Source of the DNA: CAYUNA01 sp047629355
GTDB taxonomy: Bacteria > Bacteroidota > Bacteroidia > Chitinophagales > Saprospiraceae
Assembly: GCA_047629355.1 (NCBI GenBank)
Contig: JBLHWU010000045.1
Location: forward strand, 1-33,644
Length of the DNA: 33,644 bases
Direction of reading: 5' to 3'
The notes beneath the pieces were generated by a model, which did not search any database, was not told the DNA's origin, and saw nothing but the letters and a program-made list of their open reading frames with translations. Each line of letters starts with the position of its first letter. The stretch's first letter is position 1. The position numbers and the translations under genes were made by a program. Below, one piece after another: positions 1-7,614 of the stretch.

Positions 1-1
1 T

Positions 2-97
2 AGAAGTATCTTTTATCTCTTACCAACGATGTCAATGAACGCTATTTATCGCTTTATTGTCAAACGAAAGCAAATTGAAATGCCTGCATTGGAATAG
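2..97 (+). CDS. possible C-terminal end of a gene cut by the window edge
   Basis: The plus-strand frame starting at base 2 is open from the window edge to a TAG at 95-97. It reads as an ordinary basic/hydrophobic protein tail containing MSMNAIYRFIVKRKQIEM. Nothing upstream is visible, so the family cannot be named. At about 31 codons an open frame could be chance. No other gene-like signal exists before the repeat near 290. Confidence 0.3.
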   Translation, partial: RSIFYLLPTMSMNAIYRFIVKRKQIEMPALE

Positions 98-290
98 ATT
101 TACGATATTTTATTCTAAAGCGAGAATTACTGTAATCAGTTTTGACTTAAATTTGAAATATTATTGATTTTCAAGGAGTTAAATTTCGTAAAATCTTCTA
201 ACAATATGTTTGTAAGAAAACCCTTAGTCCACATTGTAATTTCATCACTGAATCTTAAATGAATATGAACTGAAGTTCAATTAATATACT

Positions 291-441
291 GTAAAGTAAG
301 TTTCTTTTAAACCTGAGAAGCGAGAGAATCGTAAGAGTTTCGTGAAACATTATGCGCGCTGCCTGCGGCAGCACGGGTTGGATTCTTAAGGGATAAAAGC
401 GATTTTTACAAACCGCTTTTATCCCTTAAACTCCCATTGTC
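291..441 (+). repeat. two-hairpin intergenic repeat, copy 1
   Basis: A GC hairpin at 358-372 (GCTGCC, loop TGC, GGCAGC) is followed by a 16-bp AT-rich stem (386-401 with 414-429). It ends in AAACTCCCATTGTC (428-441). The 5' part (about 291-334, TAAGTTTCTT...AGAAGCGAGA) resembles 33233-33270 at the other end of the window. The element lies 3' of the deoxynucleoside kinase. Bases 98-290 hold no feature I can support. Confidence 0.75.
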
Positions 442-512
442 GAAATGCATTGAAAATTAATTGCCACCCGTTACTTAAGCAGAAGGCATCTTAGAATAAA
501 CTTTAAAAGATT

Positions 513-1169
513 CTATACTTCCTTCAAAATCTTTTTTCGATGCACTCCTTTCGGATAAACTTGCCCAATTTCTTTTAAAATCATTTGATACAACTCCTCA
601 TCATCCCAAAAACTCAGACCTTCAATATCCAATATCAAAATCGGAATTTTTGACTCATTTTTGAAATAATCAAAATAACCGTCTTGCACAGATTTCAGAT
701 ATTCCGTTTTAATATCCTGCTCCATTTCCCGTCCTCGATGATGAATATTTTTCTGGATATCTTCAATCGAACGATGTAAATAAACTAACAAATCAGGCTT
801 TGGAAAACTCGCATTTAAAGTATGAAACAATCGCTGAAACAAGCGATACTCTTCACCATTCAAGTTATTCTTAGCAAACAACAACGTTTTTATAAAATAA
901 TAATCCGATACCGTAAACGTATGAAATAAATCTGGGTGGGAAAATGCTTCCTGCAATTGCTTATGCCGTTCGGTCATAAAAAACAGCTCAACAGGAAAAG
1001 CATATCGTTCTGGATTTTCATAAAATGGCGGCAAAAAAGGATTATCCGTAAACTGCTCAAGAATAAGGCGACTGCCAAGGTCGCGCTCCAGCATTTTGCA
1101 CAGCGTGGTTTTACCTGCACCAATATTGCCTTCGATAGCTATGAAATTATGTGGAAATGTGTAGTCCAA
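513..1169 (-). CDS. deoxynucleoside kinase
   Basis: This enzyme phosphorylates deoxynucleosides to their 5'-monophosphates for dNTP salvage in the cytoplasm. The 218-residue protein opens with FIAIEGNIGAGKTT, whose P-loop (GNIGAGKT) is at residues 14-21. E39 lies in the region where the dNK family has its substrate-binding Glu. An arginine-rich LID (RGREME, residues 145-150) matches the dNK/thymidine kinase 2 type rather than the bacterial TMP kinase type. The length is normal for the family. It follows folK on the same strand with a 59-base gap, a pairing common in Bacteroidota, so co-transcription is likely. The exact base preference (dA, dG or dC) cannot be read from the sequence. Confidence 0.9.
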   Translation of the reverse strand: MDYTFPHNFIAIEGNIGAGKTTLCKMLERDLGSRLILEQFTDNPFLPPFYENPERYAFPVELFFMTERHKQLQEAFSHPDLFHTFTVSDYYFIKTLLFAKNNLNGEEYRLFQRLFHTLNASFPKPDLLVYLHRSIEDIQKNIHHRGREMEQDIKTEYLKSVQDGYFDYFKNESKIPILILDIEGLSFWDDEELYQMILKEIGQVYPKGVHRKKILKEV

Positions 1170-1228
1170 ATTTAAGACGGTTTACTCGTGTTTTAAAATA
1201 CAAAATCTTTAATATTATTGTATTCTTC

Positions 1229-1723
1229 TTAATTACCAAATGGAAAAACCTTCAATTCATCTTTCGACTCTTTCAATAGTTCCGAAATTAGCTTTTTAAA
1301 AATCGGATGTTCCCAGTCTGCGGCAATTTCTTGCAAAGGAACTAAAACAAAATTTCTTTCTTGTAAAAATGGGTGAGGAACTTGTAAATTTTCTTCGTCC
1401 ACCACTTTATTTTCATAAAAAATCAAGTCAATATCAATCAAGCGTTCCCCCCATTTCTGCAAACGAACCCGCCCCATTTTTGACTCAATCTCCTGAATGT
1501 TTTTTAAAATATCGAAAGGAGATAAAATTGTTTCCACTTTTAATGCTTGGTTGATAAACTCAGGTTGTTCCGTCACGCCCCATGCTGCTGTTTGGTAATA
1601 TTTTGAACAATGGACAATGCGGCCCATTTGCTTTTTTATTAATGAATTGGCAAGTTGTAAGTTGGCGATGCGGTTGCCGATATTGCTGCCTGTGTGAAGG
1701 ATGATGATTTGCGTTTTTTTCAT
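1229..1723 (-). CDS. folK: 2-amino-4-hydroxy-6-hydroxymethyldihydropteridine pyrophosphokinase
   Basis: HPPK transfers pyrophosphate from ATP to 6-hydroxymethyl-dihydropterin in folate synthesis. The signature WGERLIDIDLIFY lies at about residues 91-103, followed by VPHPFLQERNFVLVPL, both diagnostic of HPPK. I choose the start at 1723 (MKKTQIIILHTGSNIGNR, 164 aa). An upstream ATG at 1759 would add 12 residues unlike the family, and it would place the promoter at 1730-1761 inside the gene. It is the first gene of a probable two-gene unit with the deoxynucleoside kinase. Confidence 0.93.
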   Translation of the reverse strand: MKKTQIIILHTGSNIGNRIANLQLANSLIKKQMGRIVHCSKYYQTAAWGVTEQPEFINQALKVETILSPFDILKNIQEIESKMGRVRLQKWGERLIDIDLIFYENKVVDEENLQVPHPFLQERNFVLVPLQEIAADWEHPIFKKLISELLKESKDELKVFPFGN

Positions 1724-1729
1724 TGAAAG

Positions 1730-1761
1730 CAAAGGTAATTTTAAAGATGAGATGTTCAAAA
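1730..1761 (-). promoter_or_regulatory. Bacteroidota-type promoter of folK
   Basis: On the minus strand TTTTG (1761-1757), a 19-base spacer and TACCTTTG (1737-1730) match the Bacteroidota sigma consensus TTTG-N19/20-TAnnTTTG. The -7 box ends only 6 bases before the folK ATG, so the transcript would have almost no leader. The -33 box overlaps the palindrome at 1758-1790. Confidence 0.6.
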
Positions 1762-1790
1762 CATGGTGATTTTAAAAATCATCATGTTTT
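1758..1790. repeat. 16-bp stem hairpin, same sequence type as 9287-9319
   Basis: AAAACATGGTGATTTT is followed almost at once by AAAATCATCATGTTTT, giving a near-perfect 16-bp stem with a T-run on either strand. The same arm occurs at 9287-9319. Here it lies in front of folK; there it lies at the convergent ends of two genes. It could end transcription arriving from either side, but the position over the folK promoter suggests it is a dispersed repeat. Confidence 0.6.
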
Positions 1791-1841
1791 ATTATAAAAA
1801 ACAAGGTTCTTTGATAAATCCCGTGGAACAAAGTATTCTTA

Positions 1842-1940
1842 AAACACTGTGCGCGCTACCTGTGGCAGCGCAGGTAGCGTTTTGAGGGACAAAAACGGTT
1901 TTTGCAAAACCATTTTTGTCCCTCAAACTCCCTTTTATTA
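1842..1940 (+). repeat. two-hairpin intergenic repeat, copy 2
   Basis: The GC hairpin has GCTACCTG (1855-1862) pairing with CAGGTAGC (1871-1878). The second hairpin is 1881-1902 with 1906-1927, 22 bp with one C-A mismatch, followed by the AAACTCCC flank. The start AAACACTGTGCGCGCT parallels AAACATTATGCGCGCT in copy 1. Hairpin arms differ from copy 1 but are complementary within the copy. Confidence 0.75.
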
Positions 1941-2003
1941 AAACAAGAACAAACTTATATGTCAACGTATTTGTCAAAGAACCAAAAATAAGTCCTCAAA
2001 AAC

Positions 2004-2034
2004 TTGCTAAAAAAGACCGATTGGTTTATTTTTG
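2004..2034 (+). promoter_or_regulatory. promoter with embedded palindromic operator, before the DinB gene
   Basis: TTG (2004-2006), a 20-base spacer and TATTTTTG (2027-2034) fit the Bacteroidota promoter consensus. The palindrome ACCGATTGGT (2016-2025) lies inside the spacer. Its reverse complement ACCAATCGGT recurs at 3320-3329 before the hydrolase gene. A repressor bound here would block the polymerase. The TetR protein encoded between the two sites is the obvious candidate, by inference. Confidence 0.6.
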
Positions 2035-2072
2035 CAAAGCAAATTCAATTGCCTAATCAAATTTTAATCAAT

Positions 2073-2627
2073 ATGACAATTTTAGACCAGGTTCAAACGC
2101 TTTCAGAAATTCAAAAAGGACTCGCTGATATTTCTCAACAATTAATTGATTTTTCTAATCAATATACAGAAGAAATTTACTTCGCTCCTTTCGGTGAAAA
2201 GTGGTCAATGGCTGGCAATTTAGAGCATTTAATTTTGACGAATACTGCGATGAGTAAGACTTTTAGTTATCCAAAAGAAGCGTTAGCGGCACAGTTTGGA
2301 AAAGCGGAAAGACCGTCTCTTACAGGTCCAGAAATTATTGGAAAATACTTGCTTGTTTTGGGAAAAATGAAAATTAAAGCACCGCCTGCTTATAGCCCAC
2401 AAGCCTCTACTCCACAGTCAAAAACAGTACTTTTAAAAATGTGGGACGACGTCGAATTGGCGTTTCAAAATAACTTAAAAAATTGGTCGGATGAAGATTT
2501 AGATACTTATCGGATTCCGCATCCTGCGATGGGTAATTTGAATTTGAGAGAAATGGTACTATTTGCGATTTACCACACGAATCATCATTTGAAAGCAATG
2601 AAAAAAATCGCAGAAGTGAATGCTTAA
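2073..2627 (+). CDS. DinB-family four-helix protein
   Basis: The DinB/YfiT-like superfamily comprises metal-binding four-helix bundles, many of them thiol-dependent transferases; the substrate here is unknown. The pattern WSMAGNLEHLIL near residue 50 and YHTNHHLKAM near the C-terminus supplies the usual three metal-ligand histidines. I choose MTILDQVQTL (2073, 184 aa) over an ATG at 2004 because the longer form would start inside the promoter. It is first in a same-strand cluster with a TetR regulator and an alpha/beta hydrolase, and has its own promoter with a palindromic site. Confidence 0.8.
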   Translation: MTILDQVQTLSEIQKGLADISQQLIDFSNQYTEEIYFAPFGEKWSMAGNLEHLILTNTAMSKTFSYPKEALAAQFGKAERPSLTGPEIIGKYLLVLGKMKIKAPPAYSPQASTPQSKTVLLKMWDDVELAFQNNLKNWSDEDLDTYRIPHPAMGNLNLREMVLFAIYHTNHHLKAMKKIAEVNA

Positions 2628-2679
2628 TTTGGTTCTACATTTTAAATAAAAAGATTAAAAATCTGATAATCAAATACTT

Positions 2680-3309
2680 ATGAAACAAACTAAATCAGAG
2701 AAAACGCGCCGTTTTATCATTGAAAAATCAGCAGAATTGTTTAATAAGCAAGGATTTCATGGTACGTCGATGAATGATATTATGCAAGCAACGGGACTAA
2801 CGAAAGGCGGTATTTATGGAAATTTTAAGAAGGAAGGCAGCGATAAAAAAGGCGTTAAATCAGAAATTGCGCTGGCAGCATTTGCACATGCAGTGGACAA
2901 AGTTTCCCGTAAGGTAAGAGAACGGACAACGGTCATTGACAATACCTTGGATAAGCTAAAAGCGGTGGTTTATTTTTACAAAGAACGGATTTTGAATCCT
3001 CCCGTTGAAGGCGGTTGTCCTATCCAAAATGCGTCGGTCGAAGCAGATGACAACAACCCAATTATGCGCGATAAAGTGTTGCAAGCAATTGAAGATTGGC
3101 ATGGTTCGATGGTCTATACCGTCAACAAAGGAATAAAGCGTGGAGAGATTAGAATTGATGCCAATGCCGATGAATTTGCGACGCTTTTTATTGGGACTTT
3201 GGAAGGTGGAATTATGCTGGCGCAGATATATAAAGATGTCAAATATTTTGATGTTATGGCGAAACAATTGGTAAATATGATTGATAATTTGAAGCCAGTA
3301 AGTATTTAA
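2680..3309 (+). CDS. TetR/AcrR-family transcriptional repressor
   Basis: The 209-residue protein has an N-terminal helix-turn-helix (about residues 28-50: GTSMNDIMQATGLTKGGIYG, then NFK), typical of TetR dimers that release DNA on ligand binding. The C-terminal part contains EGGCPIQNASVEADD, resembling the LmrA/YxaF type of TetR ligand domain. The gene lies 52 bases after the DinB gene and 51 before the hydrolase. Matching palindromes ACCGATTGGT and ACCAATCGGT in front of both neighbours suggest it controls them. No separate promoter is evident, so autoregulation through the DinB promoter is plausible. Confidence 0.9.
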   Translation: MKQTKSEKTRRFIIEKSAELFNKQGFHGTSMNDIMQATGLTKGGIYGNFKKEGSDKKGVKSEIALAAFAHAVDKVSRKVRERTTVIDNTLDKLKAVVYFYKERILNPPVEGGCPIQNASVEADDNNPIMRDKVLQAIEDWHGSMVYTVNKGIKRGEIRIDANADEFATLFIGTLEGGIMLAQIYKDVKYFDVMAKQLVNMIDNLKPVSI

Positions 3310-3317
3310 TTTTTCAT

Positions 3318-3338
3318 AAACCAATCGGTTTTATTTTG
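3318..3338 (+). promoter_or_regulatory. second copy of the putative TetR operator, with a -7-like box
   Basis: AAACCAATCGGTTT is a palindromic site matching the one at 2016-2025. It is followed by TATTTTG (3332-3338), one base short of TAnnTTTG. The site lies 30-40 bases before the hydrolase ATG, where a bound repressor could stop transcription. No clear -33 box was found. Confidence 0.5.
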
Positions 3339-3360
3339 AAAACTATTTAAAGATAAACTT

Positions 3361-4275
3361 ATGACAACGACCAAATCTTACGAAATATTGAATACTTCTT
3401 GGGAAGACCCGACGCCTGAGCAGCCTCGAAAATACCCCGCGATTTTGAGTGTCATTCAGTTTTTATTCGGAACAATCGGGCGCATTTCCCCAAAAACTGC
3501 TGGAAAAGTAGCGTATAAATTATTTTCTACACCAACGAGCCGCGCCCGCCACAAGGCTTCAGATGAAATTTTGGAAACGGCACAGCTATTTGAATTTATG
3601 TACGGTCGCCAGATTTTGAAAGGCTATGAATGGGGTAAAGGTGACAAAACGATTTTGCTCGTTCATGGTTGGGAATCGCGCGGAACGGGACTGCGGACGT
3701 TTGTACCCAAACTGGTTCGTGCCGGCTATCGAGTCGTTGCTTTTGATGGCCCAGCGCACGGAAATTCAAGTGGAAAACAGACGAATTTGCCGCATTTTGC
3801 AGGAGCAGTCGCGGCGGCAATTCATCATCTTGGCGAAGTGTATGGCATCATTACTCACTCATTTGGAGGTGCGACGACGGCGTTTGCGATGGCACATATA
3901 GACTCAAATATTTCGGTCAAAAAACTGGTTTTCATCGCCGTTCCATCGAAATTGGAGAGTGTTTTACGGACAGCAACCAAGCAATTAAATCTTCCTTCAA
4001 ATGCTGCTAATGCCTTTGTTGACATTATTCAGAAAAAGCTAAATGGCATACCAATGGCAGAGACGGATGTCGCAAAAATTGGTCAAAAAGTCAAGGCGAA
4101 AGATGTCTTATTGGTCTATGATAAAACTGACCCAATTATCAGATTTGATAATGCAGAAGCTATTTTTAATAGTTGGAACAACGCTAATTTACTGGCAACA
4201 GAAGGTCATGGGCATTATCGAATCATGAAAAATCCAGATGTTATAGATAGAGTTTGTTGGTTTGTTAATGGATGA
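3361..4275 (+). CDS. alpha/beta-hydrolase fold protein
   Basis: This is a serine hydrolase of unknown substrate. The oxyanion-loop motif LLVHGWESRG is near residue 100, the nucleophile elbow is HSFGG with S167, the likely acid is D257 (YDKTDPI), and the catalytic His is in EGHGHYR (H283 or H285). The order and spacing of Ser, Asp and His fit the family. There is no signal peptide, so it is probably cytoplasmic. It closes the DinB-TetR-hydrolase cluster, carries a TetR-type palindrome upstream, and is followed by a bidirectional hairpin at 4380-4416. A detoxifying esterase role would fit such a module but is inference. Confidence 0.85.
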   Translation: MTTTKSYEILNTSWEDPTPEQPRKYPAILSVIQFLFGTIGRISPKTAGKVAYKLFSTPTSRARHKASDEILETAQLFEFMYGRQILKGYEWGKGDKTILLVHGWESRGTGLRTFVPKLVRAGYRVVAFDGPAHGNSSGKQTNLPHFAGAVAAAIHHLGEVYGIITHSFGGATTAFAMAHIDSNISVKKLVFIAVPSKLESVLRTATKQLNLPSNAANAFVDIIQKKLNGIPMAETDVAKIGQKVKAKDVLLVYDKTDPIIRFDNAEAIFNSWNNANLLATEGHGHYRIMKNPDVIDRVCWFVNG

Positions 4276-4379
4276 AAATTAGCACACGATTAAGGTAGAA
4301 AGCTTGCAGTCTGATATGAAAGAAGGCAACATTATGTTGATAATGAATTATACAGAGCGATTGGCTCAATAATTTGATA

Positions 4380-4416
4380 GTTGACGCTGATTTTTTCGAT
4401 TAAAATCAGCGTCAAC
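4380..4416. terminator. bidirectional hairpin terminator
   Basis: A perfect 15-bp stem (4380-4394 GTTGACGCTGATTTT with 4402-4416) has a 7-base loop and lies between the convergent hydrolase and beta-barrel genes. Each arm carries a short T-run toward the loop rather than a long tail after it, so its strength is uncertain. Confidence 0.55.
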
Positions 4417-4428
4417 ATCATTTCTTTC

Positions 4429-5043
4429 CTACCACCATTCATTATAATGGTGATGATGTCCATGTTCTCGACCAAATCCACCTATCCGAAAAGTAATTGT
4501 TCCCGTCCAAGTTTCTAACTCTTTTTCCGTAAAATTCGGTATTTCATTTAAACCATTCACGAAGCGATAACCGCCCGTCGCTGCGATTCTAAACCAGCGA
4601 AAGACGTTAAATTCGATTCCAATTTCTGGCGTTACAATCAGAAAGCTGTCATCATATTCCAACTCATCATCAATCACTTCAAAATTTGCACCGCCCCACC
4701 CTATTTTTATACTTGAAAAAAGGTGAATGGCACTCGTTTGTGGATAAGTATAGCCGAGCCATAAACCGCCTTGCCCGAAGGTTAATTTATCAAAATTATC
4801 GTCAAAAATTTCGTCGTAATCTGTCAAACCAAGTCCATACAATCCAAAGAAAAAGTCACCCGTAATAAAGCCAAATCCACCGCCTGCTGAAGTCGATAGT
4901 TCTTCTTTCAAATCGCTGTATTCAATAATTGGTGATATAAAAAAGCCATTTCGAGTATGACCATTGAATAACGTATTGTCTTTTTGAGCAAAGATTGAGC
5001 CTGTTAGCAAGTTGAAAATTGCTATCAAAATTAAATTTTTCAT
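4429..5043 (-). CDS. exported beta-barrel outer-membrane protein, paralogue A
   Basis: The 204-residue protein has a signal peptide (MKNLILIAIFNLLTGSIFAQ). Alternating hydrophobic/glycine-aromatic strands follow, such as GGGFGFITGDFFFGLYGLGL and FRWFRIAATGGYRFVNG, typical of small outer-membrane beta barrels. The end, FGREHGHHHHYNEWW, is histidine-rich and finishes on aromatic residues. It shares architecture and motifs (PEIGIEFNVFRWFRIA) with the neighbour at 5092-5721, so the pair is probably a tandem duplication. The function is unknown; the His cluster could bind a metal, which is speculative. Confidence 0.75.
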   Translation of the reverse strand: MKNLILIAIFNLLTGSIFAQKDNTLFNGHTRNGFFISPIIEYSDLKEELSTSAGGGFGFITGDFFFGLYGLGLTDYDEIFDDNFDKLTFGQGGLWLGYTYPQTSAIHLFSSIKIGWGGANFEVIDDELEYDDSFLIVTPEIGIEFNVFRWFRIAATGGYRFVNGLNEIPNFTEKELETWTGTITFRIGGFGREHGHHHHYNEWW

Positions 5044-5091
5044 AAGTCTATTGTGTTGTTTTAATTGATTTTAAAATATGGAAAACGCTGG

Positions 5092-5721
5092 TTAATCATC
5101 ATAAGAGTTTGACCACCAAAAGTTTCCAAAGCTACCAAAACGTAGCGTTATCGCGCCACCAAAAGTGCTTAAATCTTTATTAGTCAAAGGATTCGCATCT
5201 TCGACACCACTGACATAACGATAGTCAGCAGTCACCGCAATTCGGAAAAAACGGAAGATATTGAACTCAACTCCGACCTCTGGCGTAAGAACAAAAATTT
5301 CGTCTTTTAAAAATTGTACTTCCTCTGAACTGCTCAAATCAACTCGACTATAGGACGTATTTCCCCAACCAATTCGACCACTGAAATAAGGGTGAACTGC
5401 TTTGCTTTGCAGGGGCGTTCCTCCAAGCCAAAAACCGCCATGCTTGAACCGAATATCCGTAAATTGTTCACTCGCAGTGTTAAAATCGAAACCGTCAATT
5501 TTACTATTTTTCATGCCGTAGGCGCCCACAAAAAAGTTATTCAAAATAATCGCGCCACCACCACCTGTTGCCGTATTGACTTCATCGTTTAATGCCGTGA
5601 ATTCAAAAATCGGCCCGCCAAAAATACCAACTCGATTGATATCAAAAAAAATCGTTTCATCCTGCTGTGCAGACATAGAAATGGCTGCTGACAACAAGAG
5701 CATTGTCAAAGTTTTTTTCAT
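5092..5721 (-). CDS. exported beta-barrel outer-membrane protein, paralogue B
   Basis: The 209-residue protein has a signal peptide (MKKTLTMLLLSAAISMSAQ) followed by beta-barrel-like strands. The block PEVGVEFNIFRFFRIAVTAD corresponds to PEIGIEFNVFRWFRIAATGG in paralogue A, in the same relative position. It lacks the histidine tail and ends WWSNSYDD. The 48-base gap to paralogue A suggests co-transcription. No specific function can be assigned. Confidence 0.75.
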   Translation of the reverse strand: MKKTLTMLLLSAAISMSAQQDETIFFDINRVGIFGGPIFEFTALNDEVNTATGGGGAIILNNFFVGAYGMKNSKIDGFDFNTASEQFTDIRFKHGGFWLGGTPLQSKAVHPYFSGRIGWGNTSYSRVDLSSSEEVQFLKDEIFVLTPEVGVEFNIFRFFRIAVTADYRYVSGVEDANPLTNKDLSTFGGAITLRFGSFGNFWWSNSYDD

Positions 5722-5752
5722 TTTAACTGTGTATTATTGCTGTTAATTATAG

Positions 5753-5851
5753 AGGTCAGAAATTAGAATGTATTGCTGTAACAAATCAGAAAACGCCCAA
5801 TTTTAAGCCTAGAATTTTCTGACTTCAGACAATGAATATGGTCTGACTTCT
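5753..5851. repeat. TCAGA/TCTGA inverted repeat, locus 1
   Basis: Imperfect inverted repeat between the STN gene and paralogue B. GAGGTCAGAAATTAGAATG lies at its left, TCTGACTTC and GGTCTGACTTCT at its right. Bases 5828-5851 are the exact reverse complement of 15144-15167 (24 of 24 bases). A related, diverged copy is at 31038-31124. Confidence 0.65.
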
Positions 5852-5863
5852 TACTTTTTTTTT

Positions 5864-7456
5864 CTAAAACCTAAAACCACCATTCAAACCAACCCATCCT
5901 TTGAAGTTAGTTCGCTTGCTATTGGTAATATTGAAAAAATGATAGGGCATAACTTCTGACCCAATTTCGCCCGAAACGGGTTGTCGCAAATGGGAAATCA
6001 TCACGTTGATGGTCGGTCCGATAAATAATTCCTTTCGAGATTCACCCAATTTCCACGACGCTAAAAAACGAATTCGTCCAATCATATTTAGTTGATTCGT
6101 CCAAGGTTCATTTTCATTAATTTGAATCGCCATCGCCTCATAATTCATGGAGTGTTTTTCCGTTTTTTTAATCCGCACTCCCACCCCGTAACCCAGTCCC
6201 CACACATATTTTGCCACTTCTGGCAAGCGCGTTCCAACATGGAAAACATTGTAGAATTTTGGCGAACCAAGCTTCAATTGCGCATTAAAATGCAGCATTT
6301 CTCCACCCGAAATTTCAAACCGATTGTAACCACCCTGCTTCACAATATTAATCAAACCAATCGGCACACCACTCACGGTATCGGACACATTGATGAATGC
6401 AAATTGAAATCCTTTGACATTTTCGGCGATGTTCATCAAGCCACTAATTTGTCCGCCCGTCACATTTTTTGCCTTATTAATCAAGCCACCAATCTGCATT
6501 TTTGTCGTCCCTTCCGTCACATTAATCAAACCTGACGCCTGTACGGAATTAGATTGTTTACCAGATTTATTAAAGAAGATGGAAGCTTGCATTCCTTTAA
6601 AATCATTCTCCACGACATTCGCCACCCCTGCAAATTGCCCCGCATCACCTGTGCTGGAAAAATTGAACAAGGATGCCATTTGTATCCCCGTTGTTTTTCC
6701 TGAGTTGTGGTTGTACAATCCCGCGATTTGCATTCCCGTCACATCATTCCCTACACTATTTCCAAGCCCCGCAATCTGCATGCCTTCTACGTTATTTTCC
6801 ACTTGATTGATAAAAGTACCTGCTTCAAAACCTTTTACACCGCCATTTTGTCCCCACAAAAGATTCAACGAAACGTGATTCGTAATCTCTTGACTGTTCT
6901 CCATATTCGTTCCCATATTTGGCAAAATCGAAATCTGTGCCGCCCTTCTATCAAACGCCAAATCATTTTTCACCGATAGTCGACGCAGCACTTCTTCAGG
7001 CGTTAGAATATCGTCCGTTTGATAAGGCACAGCATCTCTAATATCAGGCATTTCTTCTTTTACAATCGGCTCTTCCAATATAATTAACGAACTATCAATC
7101 GGTTCAAAAACTAGAGAATCTATAATTTTTACCGTATCTTTTTCAGAAACATCAACTACTATCGACGTTTCTTTTCCCCCTTTAGAATTGCTTTTCGTTA
7201 GTTTTGGTTTTCCTTTTTTGGGGTCAACACTCAGGGCAATTTGGTTGCCAATGCGCCGATAAATGACCGTTGTTTTTGAAAATAATTTGTCTAATGCCTT
7301 ACTCAACGGTTTGTTTTTCACACTCGCCGTAATCCGTTCATCCATTGGGATAAAATCACTGCTGTAAGAAAAATTGATAGAATAGGTATTGGTCAAATCT
7401 GCGAGTGCATCTTCCAACCGCATTTCATAATAGGAAAACGAGACCTTGCGCTCCAA
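5864..7456 (-). CDS. STN-domain protein with GMQIAGL-type surface repeats
   Basis: The first 80 residues (ALADLTNTYSINFSYSSDFI...SKALDKLFSKTTVIYRR) form an STN (secretin and TonB N-terminal) domain, usually found at the start of TonB-dependent receptors. A low-complexity linker follows. From about residue 215 to 390 come roughly nine repeats of about 20 residues built on GMQIAGLxN, as in LA_2272-type surface-repeat proteins. The C-terminus is barrel-like and ends in GGFRF. The listed start is a TTG. Upstream the frame stays open to 7543 and encodes KKTKYIRLLVIISGLFLSN then IALGQ, a good signal peptide, but no ATG/GTG/TTG precedes it (the codon there is CAT at 7538-7540). So either the start is unusual or the start codon is lost. 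It follows the FecR gene on the same strand. Confidence 0.75.
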   Translation of the reverse strand: MERKVSFSYYEMRLEDALADLTNTYSINFSYSSDFIPMDERITASVKNKPLSKALDKLFSKTTVIYRRIGNQIALSVDPKKGKPKLTKSNSKGGKETSIVVDVSEKDTVKIIDSLVFEPIDSSLIILEEPIVKEEMPDIRDAVPYQTDDILTPEEVLRRLSVKNDLAFDRRAAQISILPNMGTNMENSQEITNHVSLNLLWGQNGGVKGFEAGTFINQVENNVEGMQIAGLGNSVGNDVTGMQIAGLYNHNSGKTTGIQMASLFNFSSTGDAGQFAGVANVVENDFKGMQASIFFNKSGKQSNSVQASGLINVTEGTTKMQIGGLINKAKNVTGGQISGLMNIAENVKGFQFAFINVSDTVSGVPIGLINIVKQGGYNRFEISGGEMLHFNAQLKLGSPKFYNVFHVGTRLPEVAKYVWGLGYGVGVRIKKTEKHSMNYEAMAIQINENEPWTNQLNMIGRIRFLASWKLGESRKELFIGPTINVMISHLRQPVSGEIGSEVMPYHFFNITNSKRTNFKGWVGLNGGFRF

Positions 7457-7560
7457 CGAGGACGATTGTCCGAGAGCAATATTTGATAAAAATAGCCCAC
7501 TAATGATAACTAACAGTCGAATATACTTTGTTTTTTTATGTTTTTAAATTATTTTTATAA

Positions 7561-7592
7561 AGTAAGCGTTACTTTCGAAAGTAACGCTTACT
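7561..7592. promoter_or_regulatory. perfect 32-bp palindrome between fecR and the STN gene
   Basis: AGTAAGCGTTACTTTC is followed directly by its exact reverse complement, with no loop. It sits 22 bases after the FecR stop codon and just before the signal-peptide region of the STN gene. It could be a dimer-binding site or an attenuating hairpin in the operon mRNA. There is no T-run right after it, so it is not a classical terminator. Confidence 0.5.
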
Positions 7593-7614
7593 CTATAACA
7601 AGCACTCCAAAATA

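Noticed and set aside
1792..1977. Minus-strand 61-codon frame before the first DinB gene
   Set aside because: It runs straight through the two-hairpin repeat (1842-1940); its sequence is explained by the hairpins.
6092..6979. Several plus-strand frames of 90-147 codons opposite the STN surface-repeat gene
   Set aside because: They arise from the repeated GMQIAGL codons read in antisense and show repeated, non-protein-like composition.
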